From: Achatina immaculata
Lineage: Eukaryota; Mollusca; Gastropoda; Stylommatophora; Achatinidae
Length of the DNA stretch: 64,000 bases
Direction: 5' to 3'
Assembly: GCA_009760885.1 (NCBI GenBank)
Contig: CM019715.1
Span: forward strand, 19,210,503 to 19,274,502
A program made the position numbers and the translations under genes. Below are positions 1 through 10,669 of the stretch, piece after piece; the stretch's first letter is position 1, and the number at the start of each line of letters is the position of its first letter. The notes beneath the pieces were generated by a model. The model saw only the letters and a list, made by a program, of their open reading frames with translations. It was not told where the DNA came from and did not search any database.

Positions 1-477
1 AGCAGACAGAACCACAAAAATACGATTTTTAAGGGCATGCATCTTTCCCATCGCAACATATGCCTGTGAGACCTGGACACTTAACAAAACAGCTGAGAAA
101 CTCATAAATGCCTTTGAATGTAAATGCAACAGAAGAGTTCTTCAAATACCATGGACACAGAAAAAGAACAAATATATCCATACTACAATAACTTAATATT
201 GAAGAAGGCAGGCTAGTAAAGAGGATTAAAGAGAGAAAACTTAAATATTTTGGACACATTAAACATCATGATAATCTGGAGAAGACGATCTTGGAAGGGT
301 ACATAATGGGAAAAAGAAGGAGAGGAAGACCAAGGCGAAGATGGCTGCAAGACATCATTGATGATCTGCAAATGGATGCATCAGCAGCAGGCCATCTTGC
401 TCACAACCGAGAGGCCTACAGGAGTGCTGTTAGGGAGGCAAAGTTCCGCAAGGGACATGCAAATAAATGAATGAATG
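1..477 (+). mobile_element. LINE family A, 3' end fragment (cut by window edge)
   Basis: This is the C-terminal end of a non-LTR retrotransposon reverse transcriptase plus its 3' tail. The translated sequence carries the family signatures YACETWTLNKTAE, RKLKYFGHIKHHDNLE and GKRRRGRPRRRWLQDII, with some frameshifts. It ends in a short (TGAA)n tail near 466-477. Nearly the same sequence recurs in other family A copies at 6.4, 9.9, 16.5, 20.5, 28.6, 33.2, 50.5 and 52.7 kb. The left end lies outside the window, so its length and TSD cannot be judged. Confidence 0.85.
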
Positions 478-1435
478 TCCGGTGACACTTTTCAAAATGG
501 CGAAAGAGTTCTTAGTTACGAATGATGTCGAGTGAGAAAAATGAAGAGAAACATCGAGAAATTTTTTACGTATTTGGTAATAACCCACTGGTTTCTAGAC
601 AGCCGGATAGTTGCCTGGCTGTTATCCATGCCATCACCTTGCCAATATATTTTGTAATGTTACAGTTATTCCAGTTTTCCCCCTATTTTTGGCAACTAGT
701 GTAACCACTTATCAGTTTTCAAACTCTGGTTGTAATCTTGTCATCTGAGTTACAACTCTTTCGTCAGTACTAGACACTTTCTGGACGCAGCACAATGCTA
801 TAGGAGGACAATTTTGTTGTAAGTTCTGAGATTTAATTCCCTTGCTTCTTTACAAGTGTTTAATTTTTATTGTTACTTGGCCCTAGGTGATATGTGACTC
901 TTTGAGTGCTGATTAGCACAGGGTTCTTGAAACTCGTGCAGAGAATGTCTCTGAATAATAACTCATTCGTGAATGATTTGAGATCTTTCAGCGGTAATAT
1001 ACAAAGTTATGGTATGAAAATGCTGCTGAAGACTTGCTAACATATATGAAGCAAGTAACGACATAAGATACCTATTATCGACATAGCGGATGTTGGACTG
1101 TCCATTACACCAGGACAAAATGTGTTTTAAACCTAAGTCCAAGGTGTTCTTGGTGTATCGAATGACTGAATGGCTGCAAGGAATGATGTTGCTAACGTCG
1201 AGGTGCTCTGATGCGAACAGGGTGGTTTTGGATGGCTAGTTCAAGCTTATTTTCTGGTATGATGGCTATGCTAACAGTGTAGTTATCCTCATGAAGTACA
1301 GTACTGGTATGGATTTATCTTTTAATTTACAGAACCGGTGCAGTTGAGACTCTGCGGTCAATGCTGCAGCAGCATCTACATAAGGAGTTATATAGCGGTG
1401 TAAGGAGAACAATGAACCATCATGGAGGAAAAGAA
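478..1435. other. no gene seen
   Basis: Non-coding AT-rich DNA. The only open frames are short and resemble nothing I recognise. A splice-acceptor-like tract ending in ttacag at 1332 precedes a short open stretch, but that stretch runs into the retroelement relic that follows, so I do not call an exon. Confidence 0.5.
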
Positions 1436-1770
1436 GAGCACTTGAAACGCAGGGAAAGGTCTAAATCTGAGAGAATCCTGCTGGAATGCATAAATGGTGG
1501 TTATTGGAAGAACAGGAGCGCCAGACAACGTGGACCTGTCTTGGAGCATATGTTATATGATTTTGAAATAATGCTCTTACAGGAGACACACGGTCTGTGA
1601 TTTCCCAGATTCATGTGTCATTCCAACCAGGTGAAAGGAAGTTGTAATGGGCTAGCGATTCTGATCAGAACGGGATTGCGACATGAAATAATTGACATGA
1701 CAGAGAGGAACATAGACAGCTTGGATTTACATGGCATGCAAGTTTTTATTGTATATGGAACATGATATAA
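1436..1770 (+). pseudogene. Jockey-like LINE endonuclease relic
   Basis: The translation resembles the start of an APE-type endonuclease of a Jockey/CR1-group LINE: a 'PVLEHMLYDFEIMLLQETH' stretch (family motif LLQET, with the catalytic glutamate), then CHSN, and after a stop and small shifts 'GLAILIRTGLRHEI' and 'MQVFIVYGT'. In intact elements these blocks follow the same order. The frame holds stops at about 1598 and near 1770, so it cannot encode an active enzyme. It may belong to the same family as the RT/RNase H relic at 8.7-9.6 kb, but no overlap exists to test this. Confidence 0.55.
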
Positions 1771-2959
1771 TTGTAACTAGTATTGTATCACATGCTGTAC
1801 ATTTAAGGTAAACGTATGTTATCTGAGATAACATGCATTGAAAAGTCACATATGATGACAAAACTTAGCCAAATCAGAGCATTTGACCATGACTTGAATT
1901 GTACATGCATGTCTATGGTTTTGAGTGTTTTGATGAACGAGCACCGAGTTAGCGTTTACTATCTGATGTGACTTTTATGCAGTTATGAGAATTCTGTGGC
2001 CATGTTCTGTGAAAGAATATTTGACAGTGAAAACAATCATGTTAGAGAGATGGAACATGTGTCAGCTAAAACTTTATTTTTATTTTTATGCCCATGCAGT
2101 AATTGCTGAAACAGGCTTTTAGGATTACAAGAAACTTCCCAGTTGCAGTTTTTAATTTTTAGACCATTTCTTGTGTTTTATACTCCAGGTTAATTTTTTT
2201 CATGTCGGGACATCATTGCACCTCTAAGTAAAAAGTTATGAGTATTTCAAACAGGGAATAGATGCTGTCAGTATGACTTAAGCAGACAGAGTACAGAATT
2301 TAGCAGTTGGGTCAGAAAGTTAAGCTTCCACTGCAGTATATAATGATGTAACAGGAATTGTTGAGACTAGATGGCTGAATTTTTTAAAATGGATTTTGTA
2401 TCTGAACCTCTCAGATTTGTGCATTATGTTTTTTCAGTGCATTGTCATTGAAGTGATATTTTTGCCCATGTGTTTATTCATGTCATTGGAGTAATAGGTT
2501 TAACCCTGTCCAGCCTAATGGATAATCTATCACTATCTAACTTTATCTAATCTTATTTGAAAGAAATTTTCATTGTCCTTTTTTTTTTAAAAATAATTTT
2601 AGTTATTTTTTGTTCTTTTGAAAATTCTTTGTGGTTGTCCAAGATACTTGTTCCATCTTTCTCCAAAATTACATCTGGTGCTTTCATTAAAAAAAAAAAA
2701 AAATTTACCAGTTGTCCAGGTTTCACAATAATACAGAAGTATTAGCTTTGTTAAGCACTGCCGTACTAATTTCCTCATTTTTAGGGACATTCTCTTACTG
2801 TGGAGATGTGCATTTGTATCAGATGTTGTTCCAAGATAACCAAATTTATTTACTCATGTCAGTGTCGAAAAGATACACTTTGGTATATTTATACTATTTG
2901 GTATTACCATTGTTTCAATTTTGTTGCTGTTTACTTCAAATCGCTTTTACTTTCTAGTA
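1771..2959. other. no gene seen
   Basis: AT-rich non-coding sequence with several A and T runs. Open frames at 2.56-3.0 kb are low-complexity (F/L/I/K-rich) and overlap each other on both strands, which is typical of chance ORFs. Confidence 0.5.
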
Positions 2960-2971
2960 TCTGCATATCTC

Positions 2972-3715
2972 TTCTTCTTCATTCGTTCGCTTCTACCACC
3001 AAGATCGTCCAGTGATCCTACTGAATTTGCTCCTGTGGTCCTTGATTGGTCCTGTGGTCCCCGAGAGGGCCACATGAGGTTCAGAGTACTGCGGGGCTTG
3101 GGCCTCTATTCTCGGTGGGTCGCAGAAGTGGGATTGCGTGACACTGGTTTTTTTGTTGCACCAGTTTAATCTAGAGTTGGACTTTCTCACCGGAAAACCT
3201 TGACGTGTTTTGGATGTCCGTATATCCCCCCGGGTGAGAGATGGTTGCCCATCTAGTCCTGCGTTGGACTTTCTCACTGGAAAACCTCAGCATGATTAGG
3301 ATACACATATATCCCTGTTGGGTGAGAGGTGGTTACCTATCTAGACTGCACTGGTCCAGTGTTTCAAACTTCAGCGTTTTGTGGTTGTGGCCGCAACCCT
3401 TCCTGGTTGTGATCAGGACGGAGCTTTTGTCCAGGAGGACGAATCCTCGCCACTAGTAGCTTTCAGCCCTGGGTTCAGCCGGTTTAGGCATGTTTCACCA
3501 GTATGGGTGTAAATCGGACGTGGCCAGCTTCTAGAGCAGAGGTGCCATGGTATGAGTAGCTCTTGTCGTGAGACTACTGGACATACCGATTAATCTTCAG
3601 TTTATCCTTTCCTTGACCTTTTCACAGCGGCATCGCTTGGCAACCCTATTTGCATTTTCTTGACTGGCCGGGAGGAGTTTCATCCCACAGCAGACAAAGA
3701 ATCTCGCCAGCAGTG
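2972..3715 (-). mobile_element. unrecognised (GAA)n-tailed repeat, copy 1
   Basis: A 744-bp insertion flanked by the 12-bp direct repeat TCTGCATATCTC at 2960-2971 and 3716-3727, which is best read as a target-site duplication. Read on the minus strand, the element ends in a (GAA)n tail, as a retroposon would. Near its 3' half it holds two tandem monomers of about 87 bp, each containing GTTGGACTTTCTCAC on the plus strand (3176 and 3263). Other copies lie at 21.3, 22.1 and 28.0 kb. A short frame containing FPVRKSNSRLNWC is readable in this copy and in two others. I recognise no RT, transposase or tRNA-like head, so it is probably a non-autonomous retroposon. Confidence 0.75.
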
Positions 3716-3727
3716 TCTGCATATCTC

Positions 3728-4295
3728 AGATTATTGATATTATGGGTTCCTGTTTTTATTCCTGTCAAATTTTTAATTCCTCTTATGATATTTTAACTGT
3801 AGAGAGCGTCCAGATGTATCAGATGTGCCAGTCAGGAAAGTAAATATCTCAGCAACTTGTAAGTAATGATTATAGTTGTTGTTATTATTATTATTAATGA
3901 ATATGAGTATGAAAATATGCTGTAAAGAAAATAGTAACACCGAATAATGACAGAGAAAAGGAAGAGACAGATATAAAACTTCCATGACACTAGAACAAGG
4001 TGCGGAAAAAAAGTAAACAGTTTTTCTTAGAAAAAGACGAGACAGTGAACAGATTTTTAGAGAATACAAAGGAAGGACGCCAAAAAGTAGGATGGTCCAG
4101 TGATAACAAAGCAGTGACTGGACGTTGACACGAGTAAAAAAATAGAAAAGACAAATAGAAAAGGCAGACACACTGAAAAGCGAGGACACAATAAAACCTC
4201 CGACATGAAAGAGCAAGATAATGACTTAGGTAAATAACAGTTGTATAGACGGAGTTGACACTTTGACACCTGTTAGGTGACACGCGTTACGATGT
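3728..4295. other. no gene seen; purine-rich plus strand
   Basis: The plus strand is A/G-rich. It contains two loosely similar stretches around 3.95-4.02 and 4.14-4.22 kb (ATAAAACYTCC followed by CAUGA-like and GAACAAG/GAGCAAG), perhaps a diverged duplication. The 147-codon open frame on the opposite strand (3773-4216) is F/L/S-rich and is best explained as an antisense product of purine bias. Confidence 0.5.
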
Positions 4296-4485
4296 GATCA
4301 TCATCAGGTGCCGCGCCGACTGGCGTTGGCTTTTATGCTTCTCCAGAGTACACGATCCTTCATGCAGGTCATCAGTTCAGTTGGTGATCTCCTCTCACAC
4401 CACCCCATCAGACTGTCCAGTATCATTTATCTTGGTCTTCCTCTTGATCTTCTTCCTTCTATTTTTTTCTGTTATCACAATATTT

Positions 4486-5720
4486 TCAATGCCCCGTCTT
4501 CTCATTGCATGTCCTACGAAAGTACATTGTCTCTCTTTTATTTTTTTTACGAGATTTTTTTGTCTCTCCAGCTCTTCTCATACATTCTTCATTAGTTATT
4601 TTTGCTGTCCAGGGGATTCGCAACATTCTTCTAATAAACCACATTTCTGCTGCTTCCAATGATTTTTGTGCAGACTTGCCTATTGTCCATGACTCACTTC
4701 CATATAACAAGATAGGTTCAATATAGCATTTTAGGACTCGTTTTCTAACATTCATTGATAAGGATGTGTTGATTAATATGTTTCTCATTCTCTGAAATGC
4801 AGTCTTTGCTTGGCCTATTCTGTTCCTAATTTCTGTTCTGCATTTCCCATCTGAAGTTATTACTGCTCCAAGGTATTTGAATTTCTGCACCTGCTTTAGA
4901 ATAGTTCCATTTAATTTAATACTGCATGCTGGTGGATTCTGTTTCTTAGATATAACCATAATCTCTGTCTTTTTGATGTTCAAAGTAAGGCCTTTCTGTT
5001 CACTTTCTTTGGCAACTTTATCCAAGAGATTTTGCAAGTCTTGTTGGTTCTCAGCTATCAGTACTGTGTCGTCAGCATACCGAAGGTTGTTAATATTGTA
5101 TCCTACAATTTTTATGCCTGGTTCTGTGATGATCATTCTTAGAATATTCTCGCTGTACAGAGAAAAAAGGTCTGGAGATAGTACACATCTTTGTCGCACC
5201 CCTTGTTTTATAGGTTGATATTTTCCAATTCTATTTTCAACTCGAACTGCTGCTTCTTGCTGCCAGTATAGATGTTTTACAATGCTCAGGTCTTTGCCGT
5301 CTATATTGATGTCTTCAAGCATTTTAATAATTTCATTATGTTTCACCTTGTCGAATGCCCTAGTGTAATCAATGAAGCATAAGTAGAGATCTTTCTGTAC
5401 TTCTAAAGCTCTTTCTGTTAGTGTTCGTAAACCATAAATGGCAATTTGCATTCCCTTTCCTTCAACAAATCCAAACTGTTCATCTGCTATTTCCATTTTT
5501 ATCTTTTTCCTTGTTCTCCTCATAATTATTCTCAGAAGTAGCTTCATTATGTGACATGAGAGGCTGACAGTCCAGTGGTCATCACATTCCTTTGCACCTG
5601 GTTTCTTTGGTAGTGCTATAAACTTGGATTTAATCAGGTCATTTGGAATATAACCACTGTTGTAAATGTCATTCAGTAACTTGGTTATTATTTTTATTCC
5701 TGTCTCCTCTAGTGCCCTAT
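4486..5720 (-). pseudogene. reverse transcriptase domain of the family B LINE
   Basis: An open frame of roughly 410 codons covers most of the RT. The methionine-initiated part is 353 codons, but the same frame stays open upstream to about 5720, reading [17 protein letters not shown] before MKLLL. RT blocks in order: [58 protein letters not shown] (catalytic YADD intact), [21 protein letters not shown], and the C-terminal [10 protein letters not shown]. At about 5725 a one-base loss throws the upstream linker ([15 protein letters not shown]) into another frame. Such a long open RT suggests relatively recent activity of this copy's source, but the copy itself cannot make the full polyprotein. 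Confidence 0.85.
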
Positions 5721-6355
5721 TTCTTCTATTGTTATATTATCAGGCCCAGTCGCTTTTCCTTTCTTCATGTGTTTGATGGCATCTATGATTTCATCTTCAA
5801 GTATTGGTGGTCCATCACAGTTTTCAGTATCTGGTGTTAATTCTGCTCTTTCTCCTCCATATAGCTCACTGATATACCATGTCCACCTGTCCACAATGTC
5901 TTCTTTTCCCATTAACATTTTCCCTTCTTTCGATTTCAGGCATCCTGTGGTATATTTTGTTTTCCTGTCTGTGAGTTCACTAATTCGTTTATGCATGTTT
6001 TTTTTTCTCTTTATTATGAGAGGCCTCTATCTGTCTGCACTGTTCATTTAACCACACTTCTTTTGCTTCTCTGCATTTGCGTCTTATTTATTTATTTATC
6101 TTGCTATATTTTTTCTCATGATTTTTACTCCTCTTCCTCTTGTCCATCAGTCCTAAGATGTCATCTGTCATCCATTTATTTTTAGAGGCTTCTTTTTTCG
6201 GTGGTATTATCTCCTTAACAATTTGGTGGATAGAATCTCTTAACATTGCCCATTGTTCAGCTATACTGTTTATCTTTGCTATTGTATTATATCTATTTGT
6301 TATAATAACTTTGTATTGTTCTCGCAGTTCTTGGTCATTTTTAAGGAGTTCTGTA

Positions 6356-6884
6356 TTCATCTATTGCTCTTCAGAAAGTAAAACAAATAAAGAATCTGTG
6401 GAGAGGAGCAGACAGAAACACAAAAATAAGATTTTTAAGGGCATGCATCTTTCCCATCGCAACATATGCCTGTGAGACCTGGACACTTAACAAAACAGCT
6501 GAGAAGCACATAAATGCCTTTGAATGTAAATGCTATAGAAGAGTTCTCCAAATATCGTGGACACAAAAAAGAACAAATATATCTATACTACAAGAGCTTA
6601 ATATTGAAGAAGGCTGGCTAGTAAAGAGGATTAAAGAGAGAAAACTTAAATATTTTGGCCACATTAAACGTCATGATACTTTAGAGAAGACCGTATTGGA
6701 AGGATACATAATGGGAAAAAGAAAAAGAGGAAGACCGAAACGAAGATGGCTGCAAGACATCGTTGATGATCTGGAAATGGATGCAGCAGCAGCAGGCCAT
6801 CTTGCTCACAACCGAGAGGCCTACAGGAGTGCTGTTTGGGAGGCAAAGTTCCGCAAGGGACAAGCAAAGGAATGAATGAATGTA
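6356..6884 (+). mobile_element. LINE family A 3' fragment inserted in the family B LINE
   Basis: A 5'-truncated family A copy of about 530 bp in the opposite orientation to its host. It begins around CTCTTCAGAAAGTAAAAC and ends in (GAAT)n. The host coding sequence resumes on both sides (SDHDPL...RNIKL on the right, MNTELLKNDQELREQ on the left), so the insertion is younger than the host. TGTATTCA occurs at both junctions and may be the TSD. The translation carries YACETWTLNKTAEKHINAFE and GKRKRGRPKRRWLQDIVDD. It is nearly the same length and sequence as the copy at 50.5 kb. Confidence 0.88.
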
Positions 6885-7460
6885 TTCAGTTTGATGTTTC
6901 TCACTTTTCTGCCTGTTTTCTTTAGTTTTATTCTAATTTTTCCACAGAGTGGATCATGGTCACTATTGCAGTCAGCTCCTGGCATGGTTTTTGTTGTCAG
7001 TAATGCATTGCGGAATCATTTGTTGATTAATATGTAGTCTATCTGGTTAAAAGTCTTTTTGTCTGGGCTGCACCACGTTGCCAGTCTTTGAGGATGTTGT
7101 TTAAACCAGGTGTTTCCTACAACCATGCTGTGTATTCTAGCCCATTCAATTAATTTACACCCTCTGTCATTCCTCTCCCCCAGTCCATAGTCACCAAAGA
7201 TGTCTAAAGTTCTTCCTTTACAAATTTTGGCATTAAAATCTCCCATGACTGTGGTAACTTCATGAGACTTTGTGTGTTTTAGTGCTGTCTCTATGTCATT
7301 ATAAAATATCTGTACATCTTCTTCAGAACTTTCAGATGTTGGAGCATACACTTGTATGATATTTATGTTCGTTGGTCATCCTTTCAGTTGGGCTAGCAGG
7401 ACTCGGTCCGAGATTTTCAAATATCCTACAATTGTCCTTGGAGGAGGACGTGATTGCACA

Positions 7461-8690
7461 CGGTTTTTAAATAAAAAGTGACCAACTGGGCCAGCTGACC
7501 AATTAAATATTTAGAGGCATGGCCTGTTGGACAATTGACTTATGAGAGATAGTCACGGGGCAGTTTGAATGATGGACAATCAGAACGCTGATGGGTACCA
7601 GTGGACATCTGAAGAGTGGTGCCAAAATTCTTATTGGTTAATCCATCAAGCTGGACTTAAGATAAAAAGGGAGCAGAGAGACAGGAGAGGAAGAGAAAGA
7701 AGAAGTAGAGGAGAGGAGACAGAGGATGGAGCCCCAAAGACGGAGGAGCAAAGACGATCAGTGAACTGAGACCGGTCCAGACAAGAGAAGAAGAAAAGAA
7801 CAGACAATAGGAGGAGAACACACGCCAGAGAAGACATGAGAGAGAAAGAAGACATAGGTAACGACAGTTGAAATAGATGGACAATTAGAACAATAGATAC
7901 CCAGGAAAAGCAGTCTTGCAGAAGTAGTTCTAGGACAGACTGAAGATGTGTTTCAAGTGATTCAAGGGATTATGAAGAATTGACACTTTTGAAACTTTGA
8001 GTACAGTGATTTTAGACGAAACTAGTTGACCACATGTTGCACACCTGATATAATACGGAGTTAGGAAATGTTCTCGTATCAGGTGTAGAATATTGTGAAG
8101 TTGAGAACATTGAGAAATGCTGCATGTAGAATATGATAGTTGATAGTTTGATTTAGTGAACAAATGATTAAGTGATTAGGTTCAAGTGATGTTATCAACT
8201 ATACATCTTGAACTTATTTGTAAGAATTAAATAATGGAGGAGCATTTCATTGGACTTGATTTAGTGAAGTGACAATGTTTGTGAAACCTAATCTAAACAA
8301 CAGAGATCTGGATGTATGTGAAGGTAAAGTCGGTATTAATCAAGAACATCTTATTTAGTCAGAAATATATGATGCACAATCTTCAGTATTATAATGGTGC
8401 CATCAACGATAGATAATTCACATGTTTACATTGTTATACAACTATTGGAATGCAGAAAACTCTCTACTGTAGAGAGCGGAACAACAACACAACTCTCTAG
8501 ATCATCAGAGAAAGTAGCCTCCCTCAGACATGTGTTTTTGGCCCTCTTAAACTGCTAACTCTCTAAGGGGGGTGGTACCCCCAGATTATGACTCCCGCGG
8601 GTCTACGAGTTATTTTTGTTTCCCTTTTTTTTTTTGTCCCGTTCCGGAATAGAACCACAATTTAAGCCATTGTATTAAGAGGGGACCAGT
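7461..8690. other. non-coding; possible degenerate solo LTR
   Basis: No convincing coding sequence. A TATA-like GATAAAAAGGGAGCAG at about 7660 is followed by a strongly purine-rich stretch (7668-7860). Further along come a motif TGGTGCCATCAACG at about 8396, which could be a primer-binding-site-like sequence, and a GC-rich patch with GGGGGTGGTACCCCC at about 8563. This arrangement vaguely recalls an LTR and leader, but I see neither a second LTR nor clear TG...CA ends. Confidence 0.25.
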
Positions 8691-8699
8691 ATTAGATGG

Positions 8700-9600
8700 A
8701 ACAACTGAAATTATTTAAGTTCTCAGTATTTTTTATTTCATATGCTCCACAGCCGCCCATTTACTTAGGAGTAATTCTTGACTCAAAACTGAGCTGGAAG
8801 CAATACATCAGCAGTGCAGAAGCAAAAGCCAGAAGAAAGCTAGCCATATTAATAAAATTGAGTGGAACCACTTGTGGAAGAATCCTCAAGAATGTGTATC
8901 AGCAAGGCATTCTACCACATTTTAGAATATGGCTCAACAGCTTAGTGCTCAGCATCAAGAACTACGCTGTATAATCTTGACAAGGTACAAAATCAGTCAC
9001 TATGGATTATCACAGGTGCCTTGAAGTCCACACCAGTAGTAGAAATGTAGAAAATGGTGTTCAAGCGCTAAAAGAACATAGAGACACAAAGGTCATGACC
9101 TTGAGGGAGAAATTCCTCACCTCTGTAAGCCATCCCTTGAAGGAGAGATTCAATAACTTGGCACTAAGACGGCTTAAAAGAAGCAGCTTCATTCATCAGG
9201 CCAAGCGTATGTGTAAGCTGATACCTGACCTTCCAACTGTAGTTGCTTCATTATCATCTGTACCAGAGCATATGCCATGGAAAGAAGCAGACTATACACA
9301 GATTCAAGCTGAAGTGAAAGGTGTGCAGAATGGTGAGATGCAAAGCAGTCCTATAAGATCAACAGCCACACTTAGTGCTAGATGACAAATATCCATGTGA
9401 CACCTGGATACATGTGTAAACAGATGGATCTGCATACAGTGCCATAAAAAATGGAGGGAGCAGGAGCACATATTGAATATCCAAACAACACCAAAGACAA
9501 GATTTTCATACCCACTGGAATGGGTGGCTTTCACTCCAAATGGTTCAGGAGTCCCAAGGAGCTCAAATGGAGCATGTCATCCATAAAGCTACCCATATGT
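8700..9600 (+). pseudogene. Jockey/I-like LINE relic: RT C-terminus and RNase H start
   Basis: The first part (8745-8975) reads IYLGVILDSKLSWKQYI...AEAKARRKLAILIKLSGTTCG, the classic region just after the RT active site in Jockey-type pol proteins. After frameshifts the connecting region follows (CLEVHTSSRNVENGV, REKFLTSVSHPLKERF, LRRLKRSSF). Around 9415-9470 a YTDGSAYSAIKNGG-like stretch is readable after one stop and small shifts, matching the first catalytic motif (TDGS) of a LINE-encoded RNase H. The catalytic RT core is missing and several stops are present. It is clearly a dead fragment. Confidence 0.7.
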
Positions 9601-9638
9601 GAAATTCTAATCCTTGTTTGTTACTTAGACACTATTTT

Positions 9639-9733
9639 CTTCTTATATCTTCTTCTTATATCCTTCCCGTGCCATTAAACGTCACATAGGGCTCGCAAAG
9701 TAGTTCGCCAATTTATTTATATTAAACTCGTAG
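9639..9733 (-). mobile_element. 95-bp LINE family C 3' end
   Basis: Read on the minus strand this is the last part of family C (GCGAGCCCTATGTGACGTTTAA, then GGAAGGATATAAGAAG). It is flanked by the perfect 12-bp repeat AGACACTATTTT at 9627-9638 and 9734-9745, marking it as an extremely 5'-truncated retrotransposition event. Confidence 0.85.
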
Positions 9734-9932
9734 AGACACTATTTTAATATAAATAAATTCCCTTTTGCCAGCGTAAAGTTGAAATTGACAATAATTGACT
9801 GAAACTATCATACAAAGTCTATGAACCATTTTTACATCCAATTCACAATAGTCAGTGAGCATTTTAAATTTGAAGAGGTACATCTGATCAACAATAATAA
9901 GTAATGAATAAAGTGCAAGAAATGAATATTTC

Positions 9933-10660
9933 ATTCATTCATTCATTTGCATGTCCCTTGCGGAACTTTACCTCCCTAACAGCACTCCTGTAGGCCTCTC
10001 AGTTGTGAGCAAGATGGCCTGCTGCTGATGCATCCATTTGACAAGACATCAATGATGTCTTGCAGCCATCTTCGCCTTGGTCTTCCTCTCTTTCTTTTTT
10101 CCATTATGTATCCTTCAAAGACGGTTTTCTTTAGATTATCATGATGTTTAATGTGACCAAAATATTTAAGTTTTCTCTGTTTAATCCTCTTTACTAGCCA
10201 GCCTTCTTCAATATTAAGTTCTTGTAGTATGGATATATTTGTTCTTTTTTGTATCCATAGTATTTGAGGAACTCTTCTGTAGCATTTATATTCAAAGGCA
10301 TTTAAGAGTTTCTCAGCTGTTTTGTTAAGTATCCAGGCATATGTTGTGATAAGAAAGATGCATGCCCTTAAAAATCTTTTTTTTTGTAGTTCTGTCTGTT
10401 CGTCTCCACAGATTCTTTAGTTGTTTTACTTTCTGAAGAGTGGTAGATGTCCTCCTTTTAATTTCCTTCTTTGTATCTCCATTATTAGTTAGCAGTGATC
10501 TGAGATATTCAAAACTCTCCACTTCTTCCAGTTTTTCCTCATTGATACATATATCAGCTGCCTTGTTTGTTTTGTCAGTTGTCATCAATTTAGTTTTCTT
10601 TGCATTAAGATAGAGGTTTTGCTCCACTGTTCTTACAGACTGACATAATTAGTTTTTCCA
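9933..10660 (-). mobile_element. LINE family A, 5'-truncated copy
   Basis: It starts on the plus strand with the complement of the (TGAA)n tail (CATTCATTCATTCATTTGC) and carries the family A RT C-terminus in reverse. On the minus strand the frame includes LNAKKTKLMTTDKTNKAADI, EEVESFEYL, NNGDTKKEIKR and LQKVKQLKNLW, then a shift into the YFGHIK and GRPRRRWLQD blocks. It is 5'-truncated just before the KQMEKLIMS-like block. Confidence 0.85.
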
Positions 10661-10669
10661 TTATGTAAG

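Larger units (their letters stand above)
4296..7460 (-). mobile_element. RTE/BovB-like LINE (family B), split by a family A LINE
   Basis: Minus-strand non-LTR retrotransposon. In order from its 5' side it has an APE endonuclease part (SDRVLLAQLKG, then IIQVYAPT, MGDFNAKI and a final NQIDYILINK) at about 7460-7016, then SDHDPL. After the insertion at 6356-6884 come a linker and a reverse transcriptase. The RT carries [20 protein letters not shown] and RYADD, the arrangement of RTE/BovB elements. The 3' end is a (GAT)n-type microsatellite tail near 4296, shared with the copy at 54.56 kb. The 5' UTR and endonuclease start are missing. Frameshifts near 5725 and several stops make it inactive, although the RT itself is well preserved. 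Confidence 0.9.

Noticed and set aside
1333..1399. Possible host exon (TTTACAG acceptor and GGT|GTAAGG donor)
   Set aside because: The frame runs on into the Jockey-like endonuclease relic, so the open stretch is more likely the beginning of that retroelement.
3773..4216. 147-codon minus-strand open frame that looks membrane-protein-like
   Set aside because: It is antisense to a purine-rich tract, so F/L/S codons are expected. It has no domain and contains an N-run from an AAT/ATT microsatellite.
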